The notes under the pieces are model-generated. The model was not told the origin of the DNA. It ran no database searches and was given only the letters and a program-made list of their open reading frames with translations. 64,000 nt of DNA. Source: Panagrolaimus kolymaensis (taxonomy: Eukaryota; Nematoda; Chromadorea; Rhabditida; Panagrolaimidae). Below are positions 30,244 to 41,909 of the stretch, piece by piece (position 1 is the stretch's first letter; every line of letters begins with the position of its first letter). The stretch is from contig JAJQJQ010000005.1 of the NCBI GenBank assembly GCA_028622995.1, positions 1,984,001 to 2,048,000 of the forward strand, given 5' to 3'. The translations under genes were made by a program, and so were the position numbers.

Positions 30244-33200
30244 TCACAAAAATTCAATTCCTTCTTCATCCACTTGTTCTTCGTCTTCAATGATTACATC
30301 ACTTTCATTTAAATCCATTTCATCATTATTTTTATTTCGAAGTTTATCTTCAAGTAATGATGAGCTTAAATTTTCATATGGAAATACATCATTGATATTA
30401 ACTTCGGGCCTACTATAAAATTTTATTCTTTCATGCACTTCTGCAACAATCATATCACTTCGAGTTTGTAAATCAAGGACATCAACCCTGGGTTTAACTT
30501 CAAGTAAAGATCTAAATCTTTGAATGGAAACAAAAGTTCCAACGGGTTTAACAGCGATGAGACAATTTTTGGAATCTAAAAAAAAAATCTGGCGTAATCG
30601 AACAAACTAGAAAAATTTATAAAAAGCTTACGAGCTCTAATAGGGTTTCGACGTAATGCAAGTCTCGCGCAATCACATTTTAATGCAACTTGAGTTAATA
30701 ATTTCGCATAATCATGACAAGTTTGTGGAAGTTCAATGGCAAAAGTAAAACCTTCAGTGTGCTTTTTAACTTGTCGAACTTCATCTGATTCATTTGGTAA
30801 TTTTTCAAATCGACGATTAGCTGCAATGGAATAAAATGTATCCATAGCAAGATAATATAAAGTTTGACATTGATTTTGAGTTAAACTCTCGTCATTCAAA
30901 GCGGGTGAAAGAGATACATTTCCAGTAAAACCAAAGGATCGAGTCATTAAATATCGAACAAATTCCCAAAATCTTTTTCCAAGTCCTCCAATTTGAATTT
31001 TAAGATTAATGCTTTCACCATCATTAAAGGAAATAGCCTAGAAATATGGAGAATAATAAGTAAATTTAAAAGTGTGATGAAAACCTTACATCAAGAAAGC
31101 CATAATTTTTTTTAAGTTCACCAATTCCATAAACAACGAACAGAGCGTCGATAGCTTTTTTAGAAATATTTGTAATGTTATGTTTTGCAGTCCATTCACG
31201 AATAAAAAATAACATTTCCGCGAGTCCTAATAATTAAAATTTATCCTATCTCCTAAAACCCATAAAAAACATACCACCATAACGTTGACAAATTTCTGCA
31301 ACAAAATAACTCATTTCTTGATTATCTTTCCTTGCGGCATTAGTAGTTTCAATTTGTTTTTTAAAACCATTAAATTCTTTGTTGAAAGCTTTTATAGAAT
31401 TTTCCATATGATCTGATAATCGATCATAAAGAGGGCAAAGAGAAAAGGTTCGATTTTCAGGTAATAAAAGATATTGCTGTCGATTGTAAGCAAGAATATC
31501 TGAAACCAACCATGCAAATGAAAGATGTTTGGTATCTGTGTAAGCTATGCGATAGTAAGCACTAGCTTTTCGACGTATTTTTTCTGTTGGATTTGTACAA
31601 ACTCGGCGAAAAGTTTCTCGAACACCATTATATAAATTTTCATCAACAGAAGTATTTTTTTCAATTCCATCAAATTCCTCAAAAAATTTTGTTCGAAATT
31701 TGGAATAAATTATTGCAACTTGTTCTTCAATCATGTGTTGGGTATTGTAAAGAGACATATCATCCGTGTCTCGATCGCTGATTTGCTTTTTTAATGCTGT
31801 AAAACGACCAGAAAATAATTGGCCTTCTTTTTGAATTCCATAATCTTCCATTAAACTCTAAACAAAATTTTTTAAAACTATTTTTTAATGCTCAAAAAAA
31901 TGTTACTTCAACGGCTGAACTATATTCACTATAAGCATTTTGTGCACCCATATAAAAAAGGGAATCACCCGGCATAAGAACGGAGCCATCCAAAACAACT
32001 TCTTGTTCATCACTGATTTCTTCAATTCTTAAAATTTCTCTAATTTCCACGCATCGATTAAATAAGTCACCAAGCAATCGAACAGATTTATATGAAGCTG
32101 TATTATTTTTACACATAAAATTTGGGAATCTTTCCACTCGCTCTGGTGGCAAACCATTTTCCCATTTGGTTGTTAATGGAGTTGGAGTTTCACCTGATTT
32201 AGGAAAATCTACTGCTTGATTATGCTTTTTTGCAACGTTAAAGCAATGCTAAAATAATTGTTGTAATTTTTTTTAAACTAAAAAAAAGAAAAAATTAACT
32301 AACTTCGCTATTAATTCCATATAAATCTGAATTTGCAAGATGAGCATTTGCAATTTTACCAATAGCATCTTGAGAAATGTATTTCGTAAAAAATTCAATC
32401 ATATGTCGAGTAAAATTTTTCTTTACTTCCTTTTCATCCACTGCAACTTTATTTGCTGCTGTTGCAGTGAAATCGAATGCAGGTTCATTGCGTTCAATAA
32501 AAAGTGAAGGATCCCAAAAGATTGAATATTCATCTCCATCCAAATCGGATCCAGCCATTTCATCAGGATGTGGGCGAGGGCCATGCTGCGGAAAGATTAC
32601 AACATCCACCAAATCATGCAAGCATGGAATATCCACAGCTAAAAAAAATAGAGGACTATTAAACGATCTGTAAAAAAAGCTATAAAAACAAACCTTCAAA
32701 CATTCGAATATCTCCAGCAACAACTGAAGGGTTTTTAGTTATTAAAACTGGGCCTTTGAGCACGGTTTTCTGAGCATGTGGTCCAGGAAATTTAATGGTT
32801 GCATTATTCGTGAATCGATAGAAAACTTGACCATATTGTAAAAGTCCCGTTTCATCAACAACTCCAAAAGCCATTCGTCCTTGAGATGTAGGAATATGGA
32901 TTTGCATTTTATCTATTAATTTATCTAAAGAAGCAAAGGATAACTAAAACTCTGTCAAAATTTAAAGCTTACGTAAAGCAACAAGAGCCGAAGATCGAAG
33001 AAGAGAACGGAAAAATGGTTCTTCAGTTAAATAAAAATCTTTTAACCGATTATAAAGGATATATTTTGGAAATTCATTTAGGGTTAATAAAGCTGCAACT
33101 TCATCATAAAGTGGAGATACAGCTGAATCCACATGAAGTTCAAGTAATTCATGAACTCGATTAGAAATTCGATTATGTGAATCAATGCTTTGCATTTCGG

Positions 33201-35754
33201 ATACCTAAAATTTTTGAGTTACAATAAGAGCTACAGTATTTCTTGAATTACTAACCTGATCAAGAATATTAATCAAAGGTTTGTTTAATGAAACTGAAAT
33301 GGGCGCAGATACTTTAACAATTTCGATATGAATTTCTTGTGGTCCATAAAATTTGTGTTGAGATTCACGAAAAAGTAATGATTGATTATACCATGGATCA
33401 GCTTGGCCTTCAACCCTTTCAGGCAATCGTCCATTTTGTTTAGCCCATTCTTTGATTTCCTCCATTAATGAATTCATTAATACAATGCCTTTATAACCTC
33501 GAAAGCGAATTTGAAAGCAGCATGGAAGGCAATTGCCAATTTTTAAATCTTCAACAATTTTTTTCACATAACTCGGGGAAATCATCCCAACGCCATCCGA
33601 AAAAGTGTATGGTTCTCCATTCGAATCCGCTCCACCTTTATAATCCCAAACTTGGCTGTAGGATTCTCGTTGAATTTCAATTTGAAGTTGTCGAGCTTGA
33701 GTGAAGCATTGTCCCATCCTACTCATAGCTTTAGGAATGGAAGTAAATTTAAAGCGGCCACATTCAAGTCGAAATTTTGCAACTTCTGCCGCTGTTCCAG
33801 CAAGAAAATAACATCCATGGTCTCGTAATTGGGAATTTGATGAACAAAGATAAGAGAATTGACGGGCTAAAAAAATTATTTTTAAGATTATAGTAACTTT
33901 AATGGAAAAACTTACTTCCAATTAAAACAGGGTTCTCCAATGTTTCAGTAACAGTTTTTTCAATTAATGGTTTTGGAAGATGTGAAACTTTATTATTATC
34001 ATCATCTCGAAAAACCACTCGAAGCATATTATTTGCTTTCTTTCGTCGCAATGAGCGATTTCCCATAATTAATTCTGGATTTAAATAAAGTTTACGAGTT
34101 GGAGTAACTACGAGTTTTCTAACTCGCATATATCCTTCTTTATTGAGTTCTTCCGTTAATTCTGCAATCACTTTTAATCCAGCCTTGTTTATATAAATAT
34201 TATTAAAATGAAACATTGGTGGTGGAATATCTGTAGCACCTTGAATTTGTTGAAGCATTGTTTCCAAAACAGTGATAGTTTTTGCAATTTCTAAAAAAAA
34301 TAATTTTATTAGTTTTTTTGTTATTAAAAAAAGCAGGCACTTACTAGCTTTAGGATTTCGTTGAACATCGTTTTCAAATGCATCTAATACATTATTTAAA
34401 AAATCAAAAAAGCAACCATTTTTTCCATCATTTCTTGGACGAAAGAAATGATCATATAATTCTCCACCATAGCAAATTAAAGCTTCGATAGCATAAATTA
34501 GTGAAAAATATTTAGGTTCAAAAAGAAATTTATAATCAGGATCTTCACCAACGTGATTGAAAAAGTCGGCATTGGTGTAATCATTGATGGAACAAACATC
34601 TCTCCAACCCAAAAATCGAAATTCAACTGGGGAATCTATGTTTTTTCTTAATCGATCCAAGCAATCCATTAACACACGGCCCTAAAAGTTAAAACATAAA
34701 AGTAAAATTTTCTTTTAAGACTAAAACTTACTTCAACTTTATAACTTTCCAAGACTAAAGTTGACGCATGAGAAATGGATTTTTCAAGTTCTTTGCCCCT
34801 CCAAGTTAACCATCGATTACCACCTCGAAATCTAACAATGGAATTTTTATCTTTATATGCATCATAAATATAAATCATCACGGGATAACGAAGTTGAAAA
34901 TAAAAGGTTGCTGTTATTCCATCTTCTTTATTATAATGAAGAGTTACAATTAGTCGACGAATAGCCGAATATTTAACTTTTATTTCCACAACTCTTTCAC
35001 CAGTTTTAGATAATTCTTCTGAAGATGCATCTGCCTTGGGTTGGAAATTAGCTCGCTTATCAGGAAATGCTACAACAAAGGCATCTCGATCATGTTCAAA
35101 TATTGAAAGCATATTAAATTCCAATGGTGGTATATCTCGTTGATCTCGAAGATATACATCAAAAGCATCTTTGCATTCTTTGGGAGCATAAAAGCGATAA
35201 GTTGGAGCAAAAAATCGTCGACAACTTATACTTCCAAATGCAACTTTGTTGAGTGAAAAAATATTTTGCAATCTAAAAATTGGTCCATAAATTCTTTCGT
35301 TAATCTTTTTAAAAAATCAAAAAACATACTCAAATCTTAAAGGTGAAATATTTTTACTCAACAATGACAAAGTTACGGTATGATTATTGTATCGGGTTTT
35401 ATAATGTCTTTCAAATTCTTTAAATTTCATTGACATTTCACAAAAAGCTAAAGTAAGTTTATCATATTTATCTGAGAAATCAGGATTATCAGCTAATTCA
35501 AAACTAAATCGCCTTTCTTCCTTTTCTTCAAATAAATTGATTTCTTTTTTACTTGATGATTTTGAATCATCTTCAAATAGCTCAAAATTTGTTATAGTTT
35601 CATATGGGTAATTTTCACATTCCTAGAAAATAATGAATTTACAATTTAATCTAAAGGTATAAGTAACAATAAGCGAAGAAAAACATACATTCAAAAAGGC
35701 ATTGATATTTTCTTGCGAAAACTGTTTGAAAATAAACCGGCAATAATATTGCAT
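30244..35754 (-). CDS. Cellular RNA-dependent RNA polymerase, EGO-1/RRF family
   Basis: About 14 exons encoding roughly 1,600 aa, near the size of worm EGO-1. These enzymes copy target mRNAs into 22G-type secondary siRNAs that load worm-specific Argonautes, so the organism probably has amplified RNA interference. The catalytic DxDGD motif is intact in [16 protein letters not shown] (codons for DLDGD at 32532-32546). Other family blocks: [47 protein letters not shown] and [20 protein letters not shown] followed by [20 protein letters not shown]. The start [20 protein letters not shown] is a first exon at 35689-35754 that joins in frame. The C terminus is acidic. EGO-1/RRF-1 and RRF-3 subfamilies cannot be separated by eye. 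Confidence 0.95.
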
Positions 35755-36584
35755 AATTGCACGATGGACCAAATAATGGAATCAAAATAAGTGAGTCTAT
35801 TTACAGAAAATATAAATATGGAAGGAATGAGAGAAAGAGAAGCTTCTGAAAATTTAAAAAGTTTTTATTAATTTCAATTGCTTTGAAGTTTATAAATGGA
35901 TGGCAAGGCAACTCGCTTCGCCCAAAATGATGAATAATAAAACTTTCAAAAAAAATAATATAATCAAGAAAGAGTTGTTTATAATTAGTCAAATTGATAA
36001 TTTACCTTCATCCTTTCACTTTTCGACTTTAATAATAACTAAAGGGGTAAAATTTGAAGCAATAAAGAATTCCCAATGGATCAGAAAATGGTTGAAAAAG
36101 CTAGCGCTGGGTCTAGCTAATGAAAGACAAAATAATATCGGCTGTTTATTTATTCAAAGACAAACACGATTACGAAAAAAAATGTGAATCATTATTAATA
36201 AATGACACACGCCTTTAAAAAAATATTGTTTTGATTAGTACGCGAATCTAATCTCAATAAAACATAATTCTCTAAACTGATTAAATTTTCAACAAATTGG
36301 AACAAACAAAAATAAAAAATATTTGTAAATGTAAAAACGATTTGACATAAGCTTTATAAAAAACAAGGCAACAATGGATTGTTATAAACTCTTCCCACAG
36401 AATAACCGATCGTAAAAGATTTAAGAAAGCGAAAAATAAATTTGAGCTAACAACGAGTAACTCCAATGGTCAGAGAGCTATTAATCCAAATGATTGTGCA
36501 TCCATCCAAAAAAGGATACATGTGTATCGTCTGGGTTATTCCACGAAGTGCCAGAGATATTGGATAGCTTACAACAAAAATTTA
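35755..36584. other. Intergenic between RdRP and DUF229 gene
   Basis: Upstream region of the RdRP gene and 3' flank of the DUF229 gene. No gene recognised. Confidence 0.4.
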
Positions 36585-37069
36585 TTATTCATCTTCGCTA
36601 TTTTTAAGTGGTATAAAATTATTACAATAACAATATACAGCAAAATTAGATTTTGAAGCACATTTTGCTTGAGCAGAATATTTATTTAATCTTGGAAATT
36701 TTTCTGTTATTACTTCAATTTTTCCATCATCGCTATTTTGACTTAAATATCCCGAAAATGATCCATTTCCAGGCAAGGTTGAAAAAAATATTTGATAAAC
36801 TTTTGTTTCTTCTTTGGTTTCAAAAAATTCTTCAATCAAAATTGGAACATTTTGATTGAGCTTTAAAGTCGCACAAAAAAATTTTGTTTTTAAATCTGAA
36901 TTCAAAGCTTCATTCATTTTTTGGATCATAAATTCCGCTCCTTCTTTTCCAATGTTGTTGGATTGTTTATTTGTGAAGAATCGTTTTAACTTTGAAAAAT
37001 TACAAATACAATATTCAAATGGAATTCCAAGTCGATCACATGTTCGAGGAAATGGTAAAGGCTGAAGAA

Positions 37070-37074
37070 GGCTG
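37070..37074. repeat. Target site duplication of LTR element, left copy
   Basis: GGCTG directly left of the LTR element; the same five bases follow its right end at 38746-38750. Confidence 0.88.
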
Positions 37075-37296
37075 TGTTGTAACCTCAATCAGGTCAACAA
37101 ATATTAATGTGGTCTTTATTGGAGCAACTGCTCAGCAAGGATATTACATACATTTGAACAAAGTTAGAAAACAACAATGACAAAATATGAGAATGTGCGT
37201 GATTGAGAATTACCATTCAGCCATCCACGGCACCATTCCATACGGGACCAGAGAACGCGGCACTTTGAATACTTCTGTGTGTGCAAGGCCACAACA
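37075..37296 (-). repeat. LTR (3' LTR of the minus-oriented element)
   Basis: 222 bp long terminal repeat bounded by TG...CA, next to the purine tract. Confidence 0.92.
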
Positions 37297-38523
37297 CTCT
37301 TCTTCCACCTATCTTTGAGTTGACGATCCATCTTCTTGTCTTGTTCTTAGCTTTCCATAGCTTCTTCTTGAGCTTCTTTACCAAGTGATCATATACGACG
37401 TCAGAATCCATACCAATTTACCAGAGGTTCTTCCACGAGGTTTCGACTTCCATGTCTTGGGCACATGTTCCATGTCCCTTTCCTCTCCTTTCTGAAGTTT
37501 TTCGGATTCCATTCCATGCAGTATTACCATACCCATGTGACTCCATGCAGTATTACCATACCCATGTGTTCATGATCAAGAGATTTACAGCTGGTTTCAC
37601 CAAGCGATCACGGCCAAATCGTAGACCGGATGATTCTTCGCTATCATCAAAACGTTGTCTTACTGAATATTCACCATGTTGAAATAGCAAAAGAGACAGA
37701 GATTTTGTGCTCTCGGCCAAATCGTAAGCCGGATGATTGTTCGTTATCATCAAACGGAGCTTTTCGAGAGTTTAAGCCTTAACTCTTCTTTCTGCAGCTT
37801 TCATTGATTATCTTCTAGACGACAACTTGATGGAGAACATAGTACATAACATACGAGCTTTGAGATGAACATATGAGCATAACCATAGAGTACAGATAAA
37901 TCACGGGAATTACACTTTAAGTTACCATAGAAGTATCATACTCAAGTTCTTTACCAAGTTTGACATCAGCTTTTGATTTCAGTACAGCTTTTATTTGCTG
38001 TTCTTTACCAGGTTTTGACCATAAGCATATTTGATTCCACAGAAAACATACCAATCGCTTCTTGATTGCAGTACCATAGGCTCATCCTGAGGTTTCGACT
38101 TCTGTCTTGGGTTCTTCCATGACCCTTTCCCCTCTTCTTTTTGGAGTATTTGCCATTTCTGGACCATGCTGTATTCTTGTTGAGTTCATACTTGACTTCA
38201 TTGAACAAGAGATCACCCGAACAGAGATTTAAGTTAACGGTTAAATCGTAAACCGGATGGTTTCTTACTCGATAACCAACAACGGAGATTGCGCTTTTGA
38301 ACAAAAAGGCATAAAATTGACCATGCTGAGGTTTTACCATAAGCTTTTCCATAAGCTATTACAGCAGTACGACCAGTGCTTTTAGAGCTGAAAGCATAAT
38401 CTATTTGACATGTTCATATTTGAGTTCCTATGCGAGCAAGTTGACGAACAAATTTCTTTTTTTCTTGGATCATTTGAGATTTCGGAGGCTTTGAGTTGTT
38501 TGATCACGATGTCGTCACCACTT

Positions 38524-38745
38524 TGTTGTAACCTCAATCAGGTCAACAAATATTAATGTGGTCTTTATTGGAGCAACTGCTCAGCAAGGATATTACATAC
38601 ATTTGAACAAAGTTAGAAAACAACAATGACAAAATATGAGAATGTGCGTGATTGAGAATTACCATTCAGCCATCCACGGCACCATTCCATACGGGACCAG
38701 AGAACGCGGCACTTTGAATACTTCTGTGTGTGCAAGGCCACAACA
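38524..38745 (-). repeat. LTR (5' LTR of the minus-oriented element)
   Basis: 222 bp long terminal repeat, by eye identical to the copy at 37075-37296, next to the putative tRNA primer site. Confidence 0.92.
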
Positions 38746-40798
38746 GGCTGCTTCCTTTGAGAATCAAATCCTTCGATTGTTTTGCCTAAATTTTTTTCCA
38801 TTAGTTTTCAATAAAATTTTTTGTAGAAAAAGTATACTTTCGCGATGTCAATCAAAGTTGCATAAATATCATAATGAGTTATTAATTGCTTTGAATTAAA
38901 GTTAAGCAAATCCATAACATTTTTTTCTTTCCTTAGTTTTTCAGGGACAAATAAAATAAATGCGGGGTTGTTATCCTCTTTCTCTCCGATATCAGTTTCA
39001 CGAATTTTACCAAATCGATTTCCATGATCCGCCAAAATCAAAACAAAAGAATTCTTTAACTAAAATCAAAATAGATAAAGGTTTTTGACACTATTTTAAA
39101 AATTCTTTATCCTTAAACTTTGGGGTTTAATATAATCATTAAACTTGAAATTAATATCAGCGGCGCTTTTTTTAGTTCCAATAATAATAATAATCCATTA
39201 GAAACTTACTTTTTGTTGATTTTTCTTAAAAATTTTATAAAAATATTCGTCAACATGATAAAGTTTATTTCCATCTTCATGAGCGATATCCGTCATCCAA
39301 GTTATGGAAAATTTTGGTTGATTTGGATAAGCATCAATAAAACTTTGTAAATAATCCATTTGATATTGAAATGGTTCTTTACATGAATATTCATGAATTA
39401 TTTTATCCAACTTTGATTTTAGATAATTTTTATGAGCTTCAATTCGTAATTGGAAGGGTCTAAAAAAACAGGAGGTTAATTTTGCCATTTTTTGTTTTAA
39501 AAAATTACTTCATGTAATGATGAGTTGGTGGTTTGCTAAATCCTTGAGCTTGATAAGAATTAAAAACTCCTTTAGCCCAATCTTCACTCATAGCAGTAAT
39601 ATAATTAGAATGATTAAAAGAAAAACCAATAAATTGATCGTTATCTAAGAAATTGTTACGGTAGCTATCATTGACATAATCGGATCGATGTTCGTTTGAA
39701 AGAGGTGATTTTGGGATGGATGTTATTGACTTTCCTGAAATTCAATAAAGTTAAAAAGCGCAAATTTGTTAGGGGTAAAAACAGAATTGCTGGAAAGAAA
39801 ATTAAAGAATTTGAAGCTTACCCATAAATAAAGCAAAACCACTTGGATGGGAATTAAGTCCAACTTTGTTTAAATAATTAAACATTACTGAATCATAATC
39901 GTTTTGTAAAACTTTCAAAGTTTTAGGCATCGCTCGAATAAGTTGAGATCGAGAAACTGAATCAAATAATAAAATATGAACATCGGCTGCTTTGTTTGCT
40001 GCATCAAAATCGGCGGCGAATTTCCTAAAAAAAGCTCCACCAACTTAAAATTGGATGAATCGCATCTTCAATTTACACACTTTTGTCTAACAACCGAAGC
40101 ATGTAAAAATTCATAATAAACCTTTCTTCTCGTTTCGCATTTGACTTCCACAATATCGCATTCAACATCTGAGCCATTGACAACTGTTATCCAAGAACCA
40201 ATATGAAAATTAAAATCATTTTCAGGCAGCAAACATCGGGAAAAGCACCTTGAATTTTGCTTTATTTCAACAAAATAAAGTTTTCCTTTCCGAATGATGA
40301 ATCGTAGTTTAATTTTAGGCACGCAATCTTTCAATGGATTAGTTTCAGGTTTTAAAAATGGCAAAATGCTATTATCCCATGGATCTAATTGCGGCAAATT
40401 ACAATAATCAAATAAAATATTATCACTAATTTTGGATTTTTTGTCTGCAATTATCCTAATAATAAAAGTTTTACAAAATTACAATATTACCTAAGAAACT
40501 TTTGATACTAAAATCATCATTAAAAATGATAGTGTTTAAAAGAAATATTGAAAAAATTAAAGTAACAAAAATAAAAAGTGTCAAACAATGAAGCATCATT
40601 GAATATATAAAAGTTTAATCGCCACCCTTGGTTGATTTGAACAAAAAGGATTAAGTTGAGCTCATGAGTAATGGAACAAACTTTATTATGAAACATGAAA
40701 GATTATAAAAAGTATTAAAAACAACAATTCGAAAGACAAAAACAAGCAATAAATAAATAGACAAAAATGATACATACAAAATTAAAGTTGTTAAAAAA

Positions 40799-41625
40799 TT
40801 AAGTTGATGTGGGAATAGGAGGCGTTGAAGGCATTCGAGCATATCCACGATTGGTTGGTGCTGCAGCAGATTTCCATTCGGTACGACATAAAGGACATGA
40901 TGGTTTAGGTTGAGAATCAGCCCATTTATTGATACAATGTAAATGAAATGGATGTTTGCAATCACCAAGAGCGAGAGGACATTCATCACCAGGCATTTTA
41001 CAATTTGTACAACATGCTTCAAATGCACCACGACAAATACCACATGCATCATCATCTTTGCTATCTCGCCATTTCCATGATGCTGTTAGCTAAAAAAAGA
41101 AGTTATGAGTAAAATGATAAACAAAATGAGAAATCTTACAGTTACTCGATTAACTTGAAGCTTTAATTTTGTTTTTGATGGCAAAAAATCAGGTTGAACA
41201 ATTTTATTGATTGAAGCACACACTTCATCACGCAAACGATTTTCTTCTTCTTTTATTTTTTCTTCATCTGGTTCACTTTTGATTGATACATCATCATCAA
41301 GCTAAAACACAAGAATATTAAACTTTTTTTTACAATGACAACGAAACATACATTTGATTTATTTGCAGTCATATGTATGCTTCTTGGTAGACTTCCAAAA
41401 GGACTTAAAGGATCAATTTCAAATCGTCGAGGTGCAGGTATATCAAGATCGCTAAAAAGTTCACTGAAATTAAAATTTTGAGATAAAAAATAAATGAAAA
41501 ACTTACAAATGTTCATAATATGGTGGAGTTGTTGGAATAGCACCCATTGCATCGTCCTCATCATCGATATCTATATCAAAATTAGGTGGAGAACCAAGTC
41601 GAGATCCTTCTGATCCATTGGACAT
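40799..41625 (-). CDS. apc-11: Anaphase-promoting complex subunit 11 with long N-terminal extension
   Basis: Catalytic RING-H2 subunit of the APC/C ubiquitin ligase, which recruits the E2 that drives mitotic exit. The APC11 part reads DACGICRGAFEACCTNC, then CKMPGDECPLALGDCKHPFH and HCINKWADSQPKPSCPLCRTEW: all zinc ligands of the family are there, including the additional pair CCxxC. The preceding KLKLQVNRVTLTASWKW matches the cullin-binding start of normal APC11. About 227 aa against 84 in human; roughly 120 extra N-terminal residues (exons 41507-41625, near 41353-41464 and a third) are acidic and proline-rich (FDIDIDDEDDAMGAIPTTPP, SIKSEPDEEKIKEEE). The C-terminal tail is also added. It shares a short divergent promoter with lig-4. 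Confidence 0.9.
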
Positions 41626-41909
41626 CTTTGAAGAAAGAAAAAATGTGTGAAAAAAATTTATTGAATCTTCGATTGATTGAAGAAACACAAAAGGCGGTGA
41701 AAGCAGTCGATAAAATAAACGAAGCAGCTCCAGCTGCAGCTGATTGTTAGAGCTTCTTTCGTTGGGGGCGCATTGCCATGAAAATAAACAATGTTTGGTT
41801 TTGTAAACTTTGAAAACCGGTTGTCTTCAAAAAATTTTGTTCATAAACTTTTTCTTCTTCAAAGTTTACTTGATTTTTTATCAATCAAAAATCCATCTGC
41901 AAATCAAAT
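41626..41909. promoter_or_regulatory. Divergent promoter apc-11 / lig-4
   Basis: 284 bp separate the two start codons on opposite strands, so one short region must serve both genes. No TATA box or known motif could be assigned. Confidence 0.5.

Larger units (their letters stand above)
37075..38745 (-). mobile_element. Non-autonomous LTR retrotransposon (TRIM-like), 1,671 bp
   Basis: Two 222 bp direct repeats (37075-37296 and 38524-38745) start TGTTGTAACC and end GGCCACAACA, and I see no difference between them. The 1,227 bp interior has no gag or pol. Orientation follows from primer sites on the minus strand: three bases after the upstream LTR comes TGGTGACGACATCGTG, beginning with the TGG that pairs with a tRNA CCA end, and directly before the downstream LTR is the purine tract GGTGGAAGAAGAG. 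The interior contains diverged repeats around AAATCGTARRCCGGATG (near 37616, 37720 and 38245) and a short tandem copy of CCATGCAGTATTACCATACC (near 37513 and 37541). The element must have been moved by enzymes of another element. Confidence 0.92.
36585..40599 (-). pseudogene. DUF229 sulfatase-like type II membrane protein, last exon split by LTR element
   Basis: Family of membrane-anchored alkaline-phosphatase-fold proteins, abundant in worms and with no proven substrate. The start (40597-40599) gives a signal anchor, MMLHCLTLFIFVTLIFSIFL. Family marks in order: [37 protein letters not shown], then [32 protein letters not shown], and a C-terminal part starting PLPFPRTCDRLGIPFEYC. All exons have normal splice sites. 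The last exon (38788 to 36585) is interrupted at 37075-38745 by an LTR element; without it the frame would be continuous across the single GGCTG target site. With it, translation enters the LTR and meets a stop after about 20 codons, losing the last 160 or so residues. This allele is probably damaged, though a truncated protein or read-out by splicing is possible. Confidence 0.88.

Noticed and set aside
38005..38352. 115 aa minus-strand frame inside the LTR element
   Set aside because: Shows no gag, protease, integrase or reverse transcriptase features; composed of the element's internal repeats. Not called as a gene.
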